Shown here: piece after piece, positions 16,591 to 25,249 of the stretch | Numbering within the stretch: the stretch's first letter is position 1 | Layout: each line of letters begins with the position of its first letter | Assembly: GCF_020662345.1 (NCBI RefSeq) | Contig: NZ_VMOA01000051.1 | Span: 1 to 37,851 of the forward strand | From: Methylobacterium sp. W2 | Lineage (GTDB): Bacteria > Pseudomonadota > Alphaproteobacteria > Rhizobiales > Beijerinckiaceae | Length of the DNA: 37,851 nt | Direction of reading: 5' to 3' | Position numbers and translations under genes: made by a program | The notes under the pieces: generated by a model | The model's input: only the letters and a program-made list of their open reading frames with translations | Told to the model about the DNA's origin: nothing | The model's database searches: none

Positions 16591-16851
16591 ATGGTAGATG
16601 GGGTGCGGCGTACGCAGTCGCGGTTAGGGCTGGCGGCCACAGTGGCCTTCGCGATCCTGCTTGCAGGCGTCGGTACGCTCGGCTGGCGCTGGTATCGCTA
16701 CGTGACGGCTGGCCCAATACCCTAAGACGAGGTTGGCATCGAGGTGAACCGCCGCTTGCCCGACTCGCTGCGAAATTGGGGCTGCGAGCGCATCAAAGAG
16801 CGTTTTCCACGTTCCGTGCCACCCTACGGCTGCCAGCCAGGCCAGGTTTGA
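16591..16851 (+). pseudogene. Small membrane-anchored protein with an in-frame stop
   Basis: An ATG at 16591 opens 44 codons containing one transmembrane helix (LGLAATVAFAILLAGVGTLG, then WRWYRY). It ends at a TAA at 16723-16725. The same frame continues without a break to a TGA at 16849-16851, as DEVGIEVNRRLPDSLRNWGC followed by ERIKERFPRSVPPYGCQ. The second part looks like a genuine two-cysteine periplasmic domain, so an 86-residue protein was probably inactivated by one nonsense change. The alternative is that the 44-residue piece is itself functional. The family is unknown. Confidence 0.45.
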
Positions 16852-17120
16852 TCGGGATCAAAGCTCGGAGGTAGCCTTTAAATCCATTTCGCCATCCCTA
16901 CACAGGAAGAGCTGGCCTACGGATCTACCATCCTCGGCGAGAAAGGCATCCGTGTTACCTAAGGTCGCATAAGGCGCTCGCCTGGATCGTTCGTATAGGT
17001 TTTTTTACCAACCTAACTGATGCCTTACCTCGGATTTTCTCAGGCTACCCCTGTACTCCATGTCAGCATTGAACATGGGGACAGCTCGGACTGCCAGACG
17101 ACCGAGAGACGATAAATCAG

Positions 17121-20111
17121 ATGGCCGATTCGATCGTAGATGTTTTGCTTTATACTAAAAATACAAATCTTGAGTTTCAACCACTTGATACGGCCGGCCT
17201 AAAGAACGGTATGTATGCAAAGCTCACCGTAGTTGGGCTTGCGAGTGGAAATGCACAGGGCATTCAATCTTCGTCAAGCGTGTCCCAGACACCAGTTCGT
17301 CCGGCTGCAGATACCGATCAATCCGCAGCCCCTCCGAACCCATCTGCTACCGGCATGTTCCAGGTAGATACGGGCTCATGGGCGACCGTACTGCCAGAAT
17401 CCATGGTCAAGGCGGCGATCGGCAAGGACATCGATTGGGCTGCTCATCCGGAATATCAATCTGGAAGTCTCGTCTATAGCAGCGACAACAAGCCGGAGGT
17501 CGGCCACTGGGTCCCTCTCGTCCTTGAATTCACAGAAGCGAGCGTAACAACACGGACAACCGTGACCGTCCTCGTCGTCAACGATAAACCGGACGGCGCT
17601 CCCAATCCGCACATGCTTGGGATTGGCTTCAACACGGGCTTTGCCACCAACGTCGTAGGGGCGACCCTCACCTCGGCCAACAATGCCGCACTGAACGTCG
17701 ATGCGATGAAAAGCGGCGACATCGCTCACAGCTACATGATCGACCGCGATGGACTCCATCTCGGTTGGTCGGCGGCCAAGGCTGGGCCGGAATGGACTGT
17801 TCAGAACCTAGAGGCTGCGCCAACCACGTCCGCAGCAGGAAGTCCACAGGACTGGCTGTTTGCCAAGGGTAGCGTGACAATCGACGACATAGAGCACGAT
17901 GGCATGAGCCTGCTGTTTGATACCGGAACCGACGCCGCCCTCATCCACTACCCGGGCCTACCGAAAGTTGGGCATGTTCTGCCCGATAACCATGGCATTA
18001 CCGTCGCGGTACCGGGGGCCCATGGCGTGGAGCTGAGCTACGGCTTCGTCACGGGCGATGGAGAACGTGATACGCCCTCCGAGGTTCACGAAAGCGCGGC
18101 CAAGCACGGGCCGACCTCGTTCATGAACACCGGGGCAGGCTTCTTCAGCGATCACCGCTACTTCTACGACGCGGATCGCGGTGTCACCGGCTTCAAGTCG
18201 ACCGGTAGCCCGACGATGGCACAGGAGGTCTCATACTTAAATGGCCTATTTCCCGACAACACGGTAACCAGCGACACGCCTGGGTTCATTCCTAACGTCG
18301 ATGGAGCTACCGCGCATAAATGGGGAGCTCCCATTGCTGGAACGGGAGCAACGGTCACCTATGCTTTCGATCCCAATAGTAAGTTTACGGTTACCGAGCA
18401 GGCAACCCTCCTGCGGGCTTTTGCGTCATGGTCAAGCGTTGCCGACGTGACCTTCGTCAATGCTGCATCCAAAGATACAGCAAACATCGTTCTAGAGCGT
18501 GTTAAGCATCATAATTTTACTCAATCTGAGGCAAACCCAGGGAAAGGCCCGGAGGTCGGAAGCTTCAAAGACAATCAAGCTATTGTCGAGCTTTCGGCAG
18601 TTCTTTCTGGCTCCCTGGATAACCGGGGCATAGAGGGATTTAAGCATGCCATGCATGAAATTGGCCATGCACTAGGTCTTCATCATGGTGGGTACTACAA
18701 TGGTTCGGTTGATCCAAGCACCCAGCAACACAGCGCTTATGATGACAGACTTTATTCTCTCATGTCCTATATAAGCTGGGATCCTGGATATACCCCAAAG
18801 TACCTATCCGACTATGCTGTGCACGGAACAAACTGGGGCTATGCTGGTGGAGATCCTAGAACCGCCCCTCAGAGCTTGATGCAACTCGACATCAGAGCGA
18901 TCCAGCAACTCTATGGTGCTGCGTCCCCTGAGAATACACCATTCACTGGGGGGCAGACATATGGCTTCAACAGTACGATCGAGGGAACTCTGGCTAAGAT
19001 ATATGATTTTACTTTGAACACGCAGCCGGTGGTCACCCTGTACAACCAGGGCAATCATAACACGCTCGATCTCTCCGGTTTCAGGGACAATGCCGTCATC
19101 GACCTGCTGGCCGGATCCTTCAGTAGCGCGGGCGGATTGACCAACAATATCGCCATCGCCCAGAACACGCTGATTGAGAAGGCCGTCGGCGGCGGTGGTC
19201 AGGACATCATTACCGGCAACGGTGCCGATAACATTCTTGACGGTGGCAGCCGCGCCGACCGGATGTCCGGCCAGCACGGGGATGACATCTATCTTGTCGA
19301 CAACAAGGGCGATGTGGTCATCGAAGCGCGCATGCACGGCACCGACACCGTTCTCACCTCTGTCAGCTACAAGCTTGGTGCAGGACAATCGATCGAGATG
19401 CTGGCTGCGAGAGACGCGGTCTTCACCGATCCGATGAAGCTCGTGGGCAACGAGCTCGATCAGACCCTCAGCGGTAATGCTGGCAAGAACGTGCTGGATG
19501 GCGGTGGGGGCAAGGACAAGCTCTACGGCGGAGCGGGCGACGACTTCTATCTGGTGCACAGCCAGAACGATCAGGTCTTCGAGTCTGGGACAGGCCGGGA
19601 CACGGTCGTGGCCTTCTCGAATTATGCGCTCGCCGACGACCAGGCGATCGAGGTTCTAAAACTCGGTATCGCGACCGGGACGGCGGGGCTCGACCTCACG
19701 GGCAACGACGTCTCCAACATTCTTCGCGGTAATGGCGGTAGTAACACGCTCGACGGCGGCCTTGGTGGTGATGCGCTGAGGGGGCTGGGAGGGTCGGATA
19801 CGTTTGTCTTTTCCACTGCGCTCGGTCGGGAAAATGTCGACCGCATCACGGACTTCAACGTCGGCGAGGACGTAATCCAGTTGGATCACGCCATCTTTGC
19901 TGCTTTGAGCCCTGGCGACCTGCGTGCCAGCGCCTTCAAGAACCTCGATGCGCCGCTTGCCAAGCTCGATGCTAGCGATCGTATCCTGTACGATCACGAC
20001 ACCGGCGCGCTGTCCTACGACGCTGATGGCAGCGGCGCAGCACACGCCGTCCGGTTCGCCGTCCTGACCAACAAGGCCGATCTCAGCTACCACGACATTT
20101 TCGTGGTGTGA
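17121..20111 (+). CDS. Pepsin-like domain fused to M10 metalloprotease and RTX repeats
   Basis: 996 residues, no Sec signal. Residues about 75-360 look like a two-lobed aspartic protease: DTGS at 83-86, MLGIGF at 165-170, a second DTGT at 267-270, and a closing FYDADRGVTGF segment at 348-358. The two DTG motifs are 184 residues apart, almost the spacing of pepsin (Asp32 and Asp215). Residues about 395-610 are a matrixin/serralysin-type zinc protease with HEIGHALGLHH (ligands H512, H516, H522; catalytic E513) and a Met-turn SLMSY (546-550). Residues about 680-900 hold RTX calcium-binding repeats (GGAGDDFYLV, LDGGLGGDALRGLGGSD). The last 100 residues match the serralysin-type C-terminal secretion domain, also found in the RTX protein at 30433. 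Type I secretion is expected, but no transporter genes are in the window. The fusion of two unrelated protease folds is an inference from motifs. Confidence 0.8.
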   Translation: MADSIVDVLLYTKNTNLEFQPLDTAGLKNGMYAKLTVVGLASGNAQGIQSSSSVSQTPVRPAADTDQSAAPPNPSATGMFQVDTGSWATVLPESMVKAAIGKDIDWAAHPEYQSGSLVYSSDNKPEVGHWVPLVLEFTEASVTTRTTVTVLVVNDKPDGAPNPHMLGIGFNTGFATNVVGATLTSANNAALNVDAMKSGDIAHSYMIDRDGLHLGWSAAKAGPEWTVQNLEAAPTTSAAGSPQDWLFAKGSVTIDDIEHDGMSLLFDTGTDAALIHYPGLPKVGHVLPDNHGITVAVPGAHGVELSYGFVTGDGERDTPSEVHESAAKHGPTSFMNTGAGFFSDHRYFYDADRGVTGFKSTGSPTMAQEVSYLNGLFPDNTVTSDTPGFIPNVDGATAHKWGAPIAGTGATVTYAFDPNSKFTVTEQATLLRAFASWSSVADVTFVNAASKDTANIVLERVKHHNFTQSEANPGKGPEVGSFKDNQAIVELSAVLSGSLDNRGIEGFKHAMHEIGHALGLHHGGYYNGSVDPSTQQHSAYDDRLYSLMSYISWDPGYTPKYLSDYAVHGTNWGYAGGDPRTAPQSLMQLDIRAIQQLYGAASPENTPFTGGQTYGFNSTIEGTLAKIYDFTLNTQPVVTLYNQGNHNTLDLSGFRDNAVIDLLAGSFSSAGGLTNNIAIAQNTLIEKAVGGGGQDIITGNGADNILDGGSRADRMSGQHGDDIYLVDNKGDVVIEARMHGTDTVLTSVSYKLGAGQSIEMLAARDAVFTDPMKLVGNELDQTLSGNAGKNVLDGGGGKDKLYGGAGDDFYLVHSQNDQVFESGTGRDTVVAFSNYALADDQAIEVLKLGIATGTAGLDLTGNDVSNILRGNGGSNTLDGGLGGDALRGLGGSDTFVFSTALGRENVDRITDFNVGEDVIQLDHAIFAALSPGDLRASAFKNLDAPLAKLDASDRILYDHDTGALSYDADGSGAAHAVRFAVLTNKADLSYHDIFVV

Positions 20112-20152
20112 GGCCGCGTGCCGAGGTCACCGAATGGCGGCCTCGGTCCGAT

Positions 20153-20581
20153 CTAGCGATACGGCCCGCGGAACAGGTCACCCATGGCTTTTTGGCGGAA
20201 CAGTGTCCGCCAGCGTCTCCGCTGATGCCCCGGACGATCGTGGATCATGTGGCAGCGCTGGCAGAAGGCCGCGAGGTTCGAGCCGGCGTTGTTCGCGGTG
20301 TCGTGGTCGCGGTGGGCAGCCGCCAGAACTACTCGCGTCGTACGGACCGTCCCGAGCACGTTGTCGTCGCCTACGGCCAAGCAGATGATCCGCCCTGCCC
20401 CGTCCCGCCATGTCACTGCGTCAGCGTCCCACCAGCGTCCGTCGCCGAGATGACAGACTGTCCGGCCATGCGGACGCTGGCAAACCTCACAGCGTCCCCC
20501 TGCCCGACGGAAGCGGATCACCGCCGAGAGTTGAGGCCAGTCAATGGGGTAGAAGAAGCGATGCTCGCGCCGGATGGGCAT
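20153..20581 (-). CDS. HNH endonuclease-like protein
   Basis: 142 residues. A zinc-binding pair CEVC (about 31-34) is followed by a WW-containing loop. The HNH core is VVLAAAHRDHDTANNAGSNL with AFCQRCHMIHD: the first His lies in AAHRDHD, an Asn in SNL, and CQRCHMIHD provides two Cys and the last His. The C-terminus is basic (RRRWRTLFRQKAMGDLF). Such small HNH proteins are typical of phages and islands. It is divergent from the siderophore receptor gene and ends 41 bp from the stop of the protease gene, convergent with it. The start is the ATG at 20581; no strong ribosome site is seen. Confidence 0.75.
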   Translation of the reverse strand: MPIRREHRFFYPIDWPQLSAVIRFRRAGGRCEVCQRPHGRTVCHLGDGRWWDADAVTWRDGAGRIICLAVGDDNVLGTVRTTRVVLAAAHRDHDTANNAGSNLAAFCQRCHMIHDRPGHQRRRWRTLFRQKAMGDLFRGPYR

Positions 20582-20738
20582 GGGCGCAAAAGGCCATGGC
20601 TACAGAGGCGATTGCAAGCCGTTTGGGCCTGCTGGAGGCCCGTTGCAGAACGATCACACCAACAGATCTAACGAGTTCGGCATCTTGTATACGAAACCAC
20701 GTAACGGTAGCGGATAAGCGAGAACGCCAGCAAAAACA

Positions 20739-20763
20739 GTAGTTTAGCATTATTATAAACTAC
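20739..20763. promoter_or_regulatory. Candidate operator upstream of the siderophore receptor
   Basis: A perfect 8-bp inverted repeat, GTAGTTTA and TAAACTAC around 9 AT-rich bases, centred about 60 bp before the receptor start codon. It does not match the Irr or Fur consensus well, so the regulator is unknown. Iron-responsive control would be expected for such a gene. Confidence 0.45.
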
Positions 20764-20813
20764 GGTCCGCCATGTGAGTGGCCGCTGTTGGTATGCGCTT
20801 TCAGGGCAGTCAC

Positions 20814-23084
20814 ATGCAGATCACTCACTCCAAAAATTCTAAACCTCTGCATGGTGTTGTCGCGAGTATTGCGCTGACAGGTGTGTCTCTGGCCACTCTC
20901 ATCGTGAGCGCTGCTGCTCAGGAAGCGGCTACATCGCGTCGCGGTGCCGCAAGCTCCTCAGCCCAGGCGAGTGTTCAGCTTCAAGAGCTCAGCGTTGAGG
21001 GAACGGGGCGGCCTGGGGGCGCAGGTGTTGGGGGAAGTGCGGTTGCACGGGCGGTCGAGAGCCCAACGGGCCCGGTTACTGGCTACGTAGCAACCCGCTC
21101 GGCGACCGCCACGAAGACCAACACTCCGCTGATCGAAACACCCCAATCGATCACAGTCGTTGGCCGCGAGCAGATCGATGCGCAGAAGGCGCAGACCTTG
21201 ACCCAAGCGACCCAGTATACGGCGGGCGTTTATTCGGGAACCTTCGGGGCAGACACTCGTGTCGACTATTTTAGCTTACGCGGATTCATCGCTAGCGATT
21301 ACGGCATTTACCGCGATGGCCTCCAGGTTCTGAACTACGGCTTCGGTACCTTCAAAGTTGAAACCTTCGGGCTTGAGCGGATTGAGGTGCTACGGGGACC
21401 GGCTGCGGTGCTGTTCGGGGCAGGCAACCCCGGCGGCATTATCAACCAGATCACCAAACGCCCTACCACGCAGCCTTTCGGCTACGTTGAAGTCGGGGGT
21501 GGCTCGTTTGGGCAGGTCTATGGTGCCTTCGATTTCGGCGGTCCGGCCGATGATTCCGGTCACTGGTTCTACCGCCTTACTGGCTTCGGCAAGCAGGGCG
21601 GCACCCAGGTCGATGGCGCCCCTGATGATCGGGTTTACATCGCACCTGCCCTGACCTACCGGCCAACCGGCGGCACATCACTGACGTTTTTGACTAGCTA
21701 TCAGCGCGACTCGACAGCAGTCACCGCAAACTTTCTCCCTTATTACGGTACGGTACGGCCGAATGTGAACGGTCTTCGCATCCCGCGTTCGCTGAACGTT
21801 GGGGACCCCGCGATAAATACTTTCCAGCGAGAGCAGGTTTTCGCCGGCTACGAGTTCGAGCACGCGATCGATCAGACTTGGACGATCCGGCAGAACCTTC
21901 GTTACTCGTTCAGCGACGCATTTCAGAATTCGTATCTTAACCAGTTGGGCTATGCAGATCCTGCAACTCAAACAACGCTCTCCCGCTACCAGTTTCTAAC
22001 CAGCTCGAAGGTTGGAATATTCCAAGTCGACAACCAAGCCGAAGCACGGTTCTTCGATGGATACTTTGCCCACGACCTGTTGCTGGGGGTGGACTACAAA
22101 CGATATGATCTACACGACAATCAGGGGACCAACTTCGCAGCTGGCTACTCGGTGCCCGGCATGAGCATCACCAATCCGATCTACGGTCAAATTACTGGCC
22201 GACCTTCGCCTTACCTCGTCAATGCCGATACTTTTCAGCAGGTCGGAATCTATGCTCAGGATCAGATCAAGCTCACCGACCGCCTGACCCTGGTACTCGG
22301 AGGCCGGCAGGATTTTGCCGAGAACGTGGTGCGCGACCGGCTTAACCCTGGCAATAGCAGCCAGCGCAGCGACGAAGCCTTCAGCGGCCGCGCCGCTGTG
22401 ATCTACAATTTCATCGACGGGCTCGCGCCCTATGTCAGCTACTCGACTTCGTTCCAGCCGCAGATCGGTTCAGATGCCAACGGTCGTAGCTACGTTCCTG
22501 AATACGGCGAACAGGTTGAGGCTGGCGTCAAATTCGAGCCGATCGGCTACGGCTTCTTCCTAACCGCCGCGGCTTTCGACCTTGTACGCCAGAACGTGCT
22601 GCAGACAATTCCTGGCACCTTCTTCAGCGCTCCCCTTGGTGAGGTTCGCTCGCGCGGCGTCGAGGTTCAGGCTGTTGCTAACCTTGCGGAAGGATTGAAC
22701 CTCGTCGGTGCTTTCACCGCTTACGACCTGCAGACCATCAAGGGTAACGCCGATCAAGTCGGGCTTACACCAACTCGCATCCCTGAGGTTCTGGCGTCGG
22801 TCTTCGCCGACTACACCATACCAACCGGGGATTTGCGTGGTTTTGGCTTCGGCGGCGGCGTTCGCTACATTGGACGCTCTTTTGCAGATGTCGCCAACAC
22901 TTTGACAGTGCCAGAATATGTCCTGTTTGATGCTCAAGTACATTATTCTTGGGATAAGTGGCGCGCCGCAGTTAATGTAACGAACATCGCGGATCGTCGT
23001 TACGTCACATCATGTATCTCGGGAAATGAGTGTTTCTACGGTGACGCTCGGCGTGTGATAGCGAGTCTTGCTTACAAGTGGTAG
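20814..23084 (+). CDS. TonB-dependent siderophore receptor
   Basis: 756 residues. After a long signal peptide (KPLHGVVASIALTGVSLATL, cleaved near AAAQ) comes a TonB-box-like LQELSVEG and a plug domain (TNTPLIETPQSITVVGREQI, FSLRGF, LERIEVLRGPAAVLFGAGNP, GGIINQITKRP). The 22-strand barrel follows and ends in the typical C-terminal aromatic residue (SLAYKW). It takes up ferric siderophores, probably hydroxamate or a similar type, across the outer membrane with energy from TonB-ExbBD. The ATG at 20814 is preferred over an upstream GTG at 20778, with AGGGCAG before it. No transporter or FecIR-type regulator lies next to it. A terminator follows. Confidence 0.92.
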   Translation: MQITHSKNSKPLHGVVASIALTGVSLATLIVSAAAQEAATSRRGAASSSAQASVQLQELSVEGTGRPGGAGVGGSAVARAVESPTGPVTGYVATRSATATKTNTPLIETPQSITVVGREQIDAQKAQTLTQATQYTAGVYSGTFGADTRVDYFSLRGFIASDYGIYRDGLQVLNYGFGTFKVETFGLERIEVLRGPAAVLFGAGNPGGIINQITKRPTTQPFGYVEVGGGSFGQVYGAFDFGGPADDSGHWFYRLTGFGKQGGTQVDGAPDDRVYIAPALTYRPTGGTSLTFLTSYQRDSTAVTANFLPYYGTVRPNVNGLRIPRSLNVGDPAINTFQREQVFAGYEFEHAIDQTWTIRQNLRYSFSDAFQNSYLNQLGYADPATQTTLSRYQFLTSSKVGIFQVDNQAEARFFDGYFAHDLLLGVDYKRYDLHDNQGTNFAAGYSVPGMSITNPIYGQITGRPSPYLVNADTFQQVGIYAQDQIKLTDRLTLVLGGRQDFAENVVRDRLNPGNSSQRSDEAFSGRAAVIYNFIDGLAPYVSYSTSFQPQIGSDANGRSYVPEYGEQVEAGVKFEPIGYGFFLTAAAFDLVRQNVLQTIPGTFFSAPLGEVRSRGVEVQAVANLAEGLNLVGAFTAYDLQTIKGNADQVGLTPTRIPEVLASVFADYTIPTGDLRGFGFGGGVRYIGRSFADVANTLTVPEYVLFDAQVHYSWDKWRAAVNVTNIADRRYVTSCISGNECFYGDARRVIASLAYKW

Positions 23085-23107
23085 TTGATTTCTAAATAGA
23101 TGAGATA

Positions 23108-23135
23108 GGGCTGCCATTCGTTTGGCGGCCCTTTT
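23108..23135 (+). terminator. Rho-independent terminator of the receptor gene
   Basis: GGGCTGCC (23108-23115) pairs with GGCGGCCC (23124-23131), one G-U pair, 8-base loop, followed by TTTT. It lies 23 bp after the receptor stop codon and touches the end of the convergent gene at 23135. Confidence 0.8.
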
Positions 23136-23530
23136 CATTTACTTATTATGTTCGTTGTTCTTTCGGCTAGCTTTTTGCGATTAGTTTGACGCCAGCGTTC
23201 ATCGATTTTTTTCCCGTGGCGGGCGGGGCGAGACAAGGTCATTGCTAGGGGATCAAGAGCACGGGCTTCTCGAACCCAGCCGGCTTCAGCAAGCGCTAAG
23301 AGCATTTCTGTCCAAAAGGGACGGTGTCGCCAATTGCGAAATGCTTGGCTGACCGTGCCGGGTCGACCATAATTTCTAGGGCAATATTTCCAATCACGAT
23401 TATTTAAAACGACGAAAATTATTCCCGACATAATCCTTCGCACATCGGTCTGCTTAAGGGTTCTGTCCGGGAAGCTCTTCGAGATTATATGCCATTGATC
23501 ATCGTTCACCCAAAAATCTTCGTCGATCAT
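23135..23530 (-). CDS. Stand-alone transposase N-terminal (DUF4096-like) domain protein
   Basis: 131 residues. VNDDQWHIISKSFP, then IMSGIIFVVLNNRDWKYCPR, then GRPGTVSQAFRNWRHRPFWT match the N-terminal DNA-binding region of IS5/IS402-type transposases (family pattern DEQW...P, LNGILYVLRTG--W-DLP--YG---TV--RF-RW). There is no DDE catalytic domain; instead a unique basic tail follows (RPARHGKKIDERWRQTNRKK). The frame is clean and ends naturally, so this may be a domesticated DNA-binding protein rather than a simple IS fragment. No terminal inverted repeats are seen nearby. Composition is somewhat AT-rich. The role is unknown. Confidence 0.6.
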   Translation of the reverse strand: MIDEDFWVNDDQWHIISKSFPDRTLKQTDVRRIMSGIIFVVLNNRDWKYCPRNYGRPGTVSQAFRNWRHRPFWTEMLLALAEAGWVREARALDPLAMTLSRPARHGKKIDERWRQTNRKKLAERTTNIISK

Positions 23531-23638
23531 GAAAGTCTAATCCGGCTTCGAGGTGCGCCTGTTGGGTATCAAAATCCAGCTCCTGATCCTATTTAACCAG
23601 CTTCCGACGACTGGTGACTTCGTACAGTTCCTGAAGCG

Positions 23639-24631
23639 TTAAAGAAATCCACTCCCAGCGTGCCCCTTGAATGCGTTCGCCCGCCGAATGTAGCCAACCA
23701 CTGTTCTCGGGTCGCGGTGGCTAGACACGTCCATAATGCGGGTCATGTCGGCGCCGCGGTCGGCCGCTGTCGTGATGAAGCCTGCCCTCAGCGAGTGGCC
23801 GGAGAAGAGAGAGGGGTCGAAGCCGGCCAGCGCGGCGTAGTGCTTCACCAGATCCCCGATGCTCCGATCCGTGAGGCGCGGGGTATGGCTATTGGTTCCT
23901 ATTTTAGCCCCTCGCACCCTCCCCGACCGCGACACGGGCCGGAACACGGGCCCTTCCGTGATCCCGGCGGCATCGAGCCAGTCACGCACCAGGGCGACGG
24001 GCCGGATGAACCGCCCGTGCGGGATCGCCTTCTCGATGCCCTTGCCCTCTTGGTCAGTCTTTGACCGGCGCACCATGACCCGCAGTCCCTCGGCATCCTC
24101 GCGGAGATCAGCGACATCAAGCGCGGCGAGCTCTGACCGGCGGAACGCGCCAGCGAAGCCCAATGCTAGCAGCGCCTTATCCCGCTTGCCCGCCAGCCCC
24201 GGCGGAACGTGCTGCATCATGGCAGTGATGACCTCGGCCGTGGCCGGAGACTTCTGCGTCGGCCGCACCCCTACCCGGCGACGAATGCCTTTCACCGTCG
24301 CGTGAATGCCCTCATCGGCGGTTGGGTCCGCGAGCCCGGCGAGCTTGTGGGCGTAGCGGATCGCGGCGAGGCGTCGGCCGATGGTCGACACCGCCCTCCC
24401 CGCCTCGGCCTCATGCACCAGGAACTCGGCAATGGCGTGCGCCGAGGCGGGCATGGACTGGAAGCCGAACCTCGAGCACCACGCCCCGAACGCAGCGGCG
24501 TCGCCGCGATATGCCCGCACGGTGGCGTCGGCCTTCGAGGCGCGCTGGTACGCCTGGACGATCGGCGACACGACGACCGGCACCTCGGTCGCAGGAATGC
24601 TTGTCTGGGAAATGAACTGAGGCAGGGTCAT
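23639..24631 (-). CDS. Tyrosine-type site-specific integrase
   Basis: 330 residues. The N-terminal SAM-like core-binding domain occupies about 25-120 and the catalytic domain about 130-325. All catalytic residues are visible: R164 in GAFRRSEL, K191 in RRSKTDQ, H279 and R282 in GHSLRAGF, H305 in SSHRD, and the nucleophile Y314 in VVGYIRR. It should cut and join DNA for integration or excision. Its ATG lies inside the stop codon of the secreted-protein gene upstream (ATGA overlap), so it is translationally coupled to it. This is unusual for an integrase, which more often stands alone next to an attachment site. No attachment core was found on either side. Confidence 0.88.
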   Translation of the reverse strand: MTLPQFISQTSIPATEVPVVVSPIVQAYQRASKADATVRAYRGDAAAFGAWCSRFGFQSMPASAHAIAEFLVHEAEAGRAVSTIGRRLAAIRYAHKLAGLADPTADEGIHATVKGIRRRVGVRPTQKSPATAEVITAMMQHVPPGLAGKRDKALLALGFAGAFRRSELAALDVADLREDAEGLRVMVRRSKTDQEGKGIEKAIPHGRFIRPVALVRDWLDAAGITEGPVFRPVSRSGRVRGAKIGTNSHTPRLTDRSIGDLVKHYAALAGFDPSLFSGHSLRAGFITTAADRGADMTRIMDVSSHRDPRTVVGYIRRANAFKGHAGSGFL

Positions 24632-25107
24632 AAATCGCAGCCCTCAATCAAGGTTTTGCCAGGAGGTCCAAGCGCTTTCCGCCCGTCCTTAAGAGTGAAC
24701 CGCTCCGAAACGTTGGTGCGCGGCACCTCAACCATGAAGGCTGCCTCTCGACTGCCAGCCAACTTATTCGTCAGCCGCGCAAACTCGGTACGATTGCCCC
24801 GGGCATCGAGTTCGGCGAGACCCTGGGCATCAACCTGGAAATGGAATGCCTCCTCGCCAACGATCACCTGGATGGCTTCGGATTTAGCTAATCCACCACG
24901 CTTAGGGTCGTACTGAAGGACTGGCTTCTGTGGGGCAGTGCCCGTGACGCACATGATCCTGAAATAGGATCCGCCCTCGTTTTGCACGCCTGCGACGACG
25001 GTGCCCTGCATCCCGCCCGCTGTGAACCAGCGGAACTCGACCTTGGCCTGTGCAGGGGCAAAGCAGAGCGGGAGACCGATGAGCGGTATCATCCAAAATC
25101 TTTGCAT
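24628..25107 (-). CDS. Secreted protein of unknown function, upstream of the integrase
   Basis: 159 residues with a signal peptide (MIPLIGLPLCFAPAQA, cleaved before KVEFRW). The mature part looks beta-rich (MQGTVVAGVQNEGGSYFRIM) and continues with charged segments (EVPRTNVSERFTLKDGRKAL) to a final Cys near the C-terminus. A second Cys (IMCVTG) could pair with it. No family is recognised. It begins 15 bp from a perfect 9-bp inverted repeat that may be its operator, and its stop codon overlaps the integrase start by four bases, forming a two-gene operon. Confidence 0.65.
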   Translation of the reverse strand: MQRFWMIPLIGLPLCFAPAQAKVEFRWFTAGGMQGTVVAGVQNEGGSYFRIMCVTGTAPQKPVLQYDPKRGGLAKSEAIQVIVGEEAFHFQVDAQGLAELDARGNRTEFARLTNKLAGSREAAFMVEVPRTNVSERFTLKDGRKALGPPGKTLIEGCDL

Positions 25108-25121
25108 TATGCCTCGCTCGA

Positions 25122-25151
25122 AACTTCCGAGAATGACGATTATCGGAAGTT
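25122..25151 (-). promoter_or_regulatory. Candidate operator of the secreted protein-integrase operon
   Basis: AACTTCCGA (25122-25130) is a perfect inverted repeat of TCGGAAGTT (25143-25151) with a 12-base spacer. It ends 15 bp before the start codon, a position suited to repression or to a leader hairpin. Confidence 0.5.
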
Positions 25152-25249
25152 ACATCTTAGATGTGCCGGGAGCAAGCCAGCGAGGTAGCTTGATAGCAAG
25201 CTGCGCCAAAATAATGGGGACACGTTCCCCAGTGCCCACGATCCTCTGC

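Noticed and set aside
16977..17026. TAGGTT...AACCTA short inverted repeat with a T-run before the protease gene
   Set aside because: The stem is only 6 bp and the T-run lies inside the loop, so it is not a terminator; no other support.
25187..25202. Short hairpin AGCTTG-ATAG-CAAGCT
   Set aside because: Only 6 bp of stem without T-tract; too weak to call a terminator.
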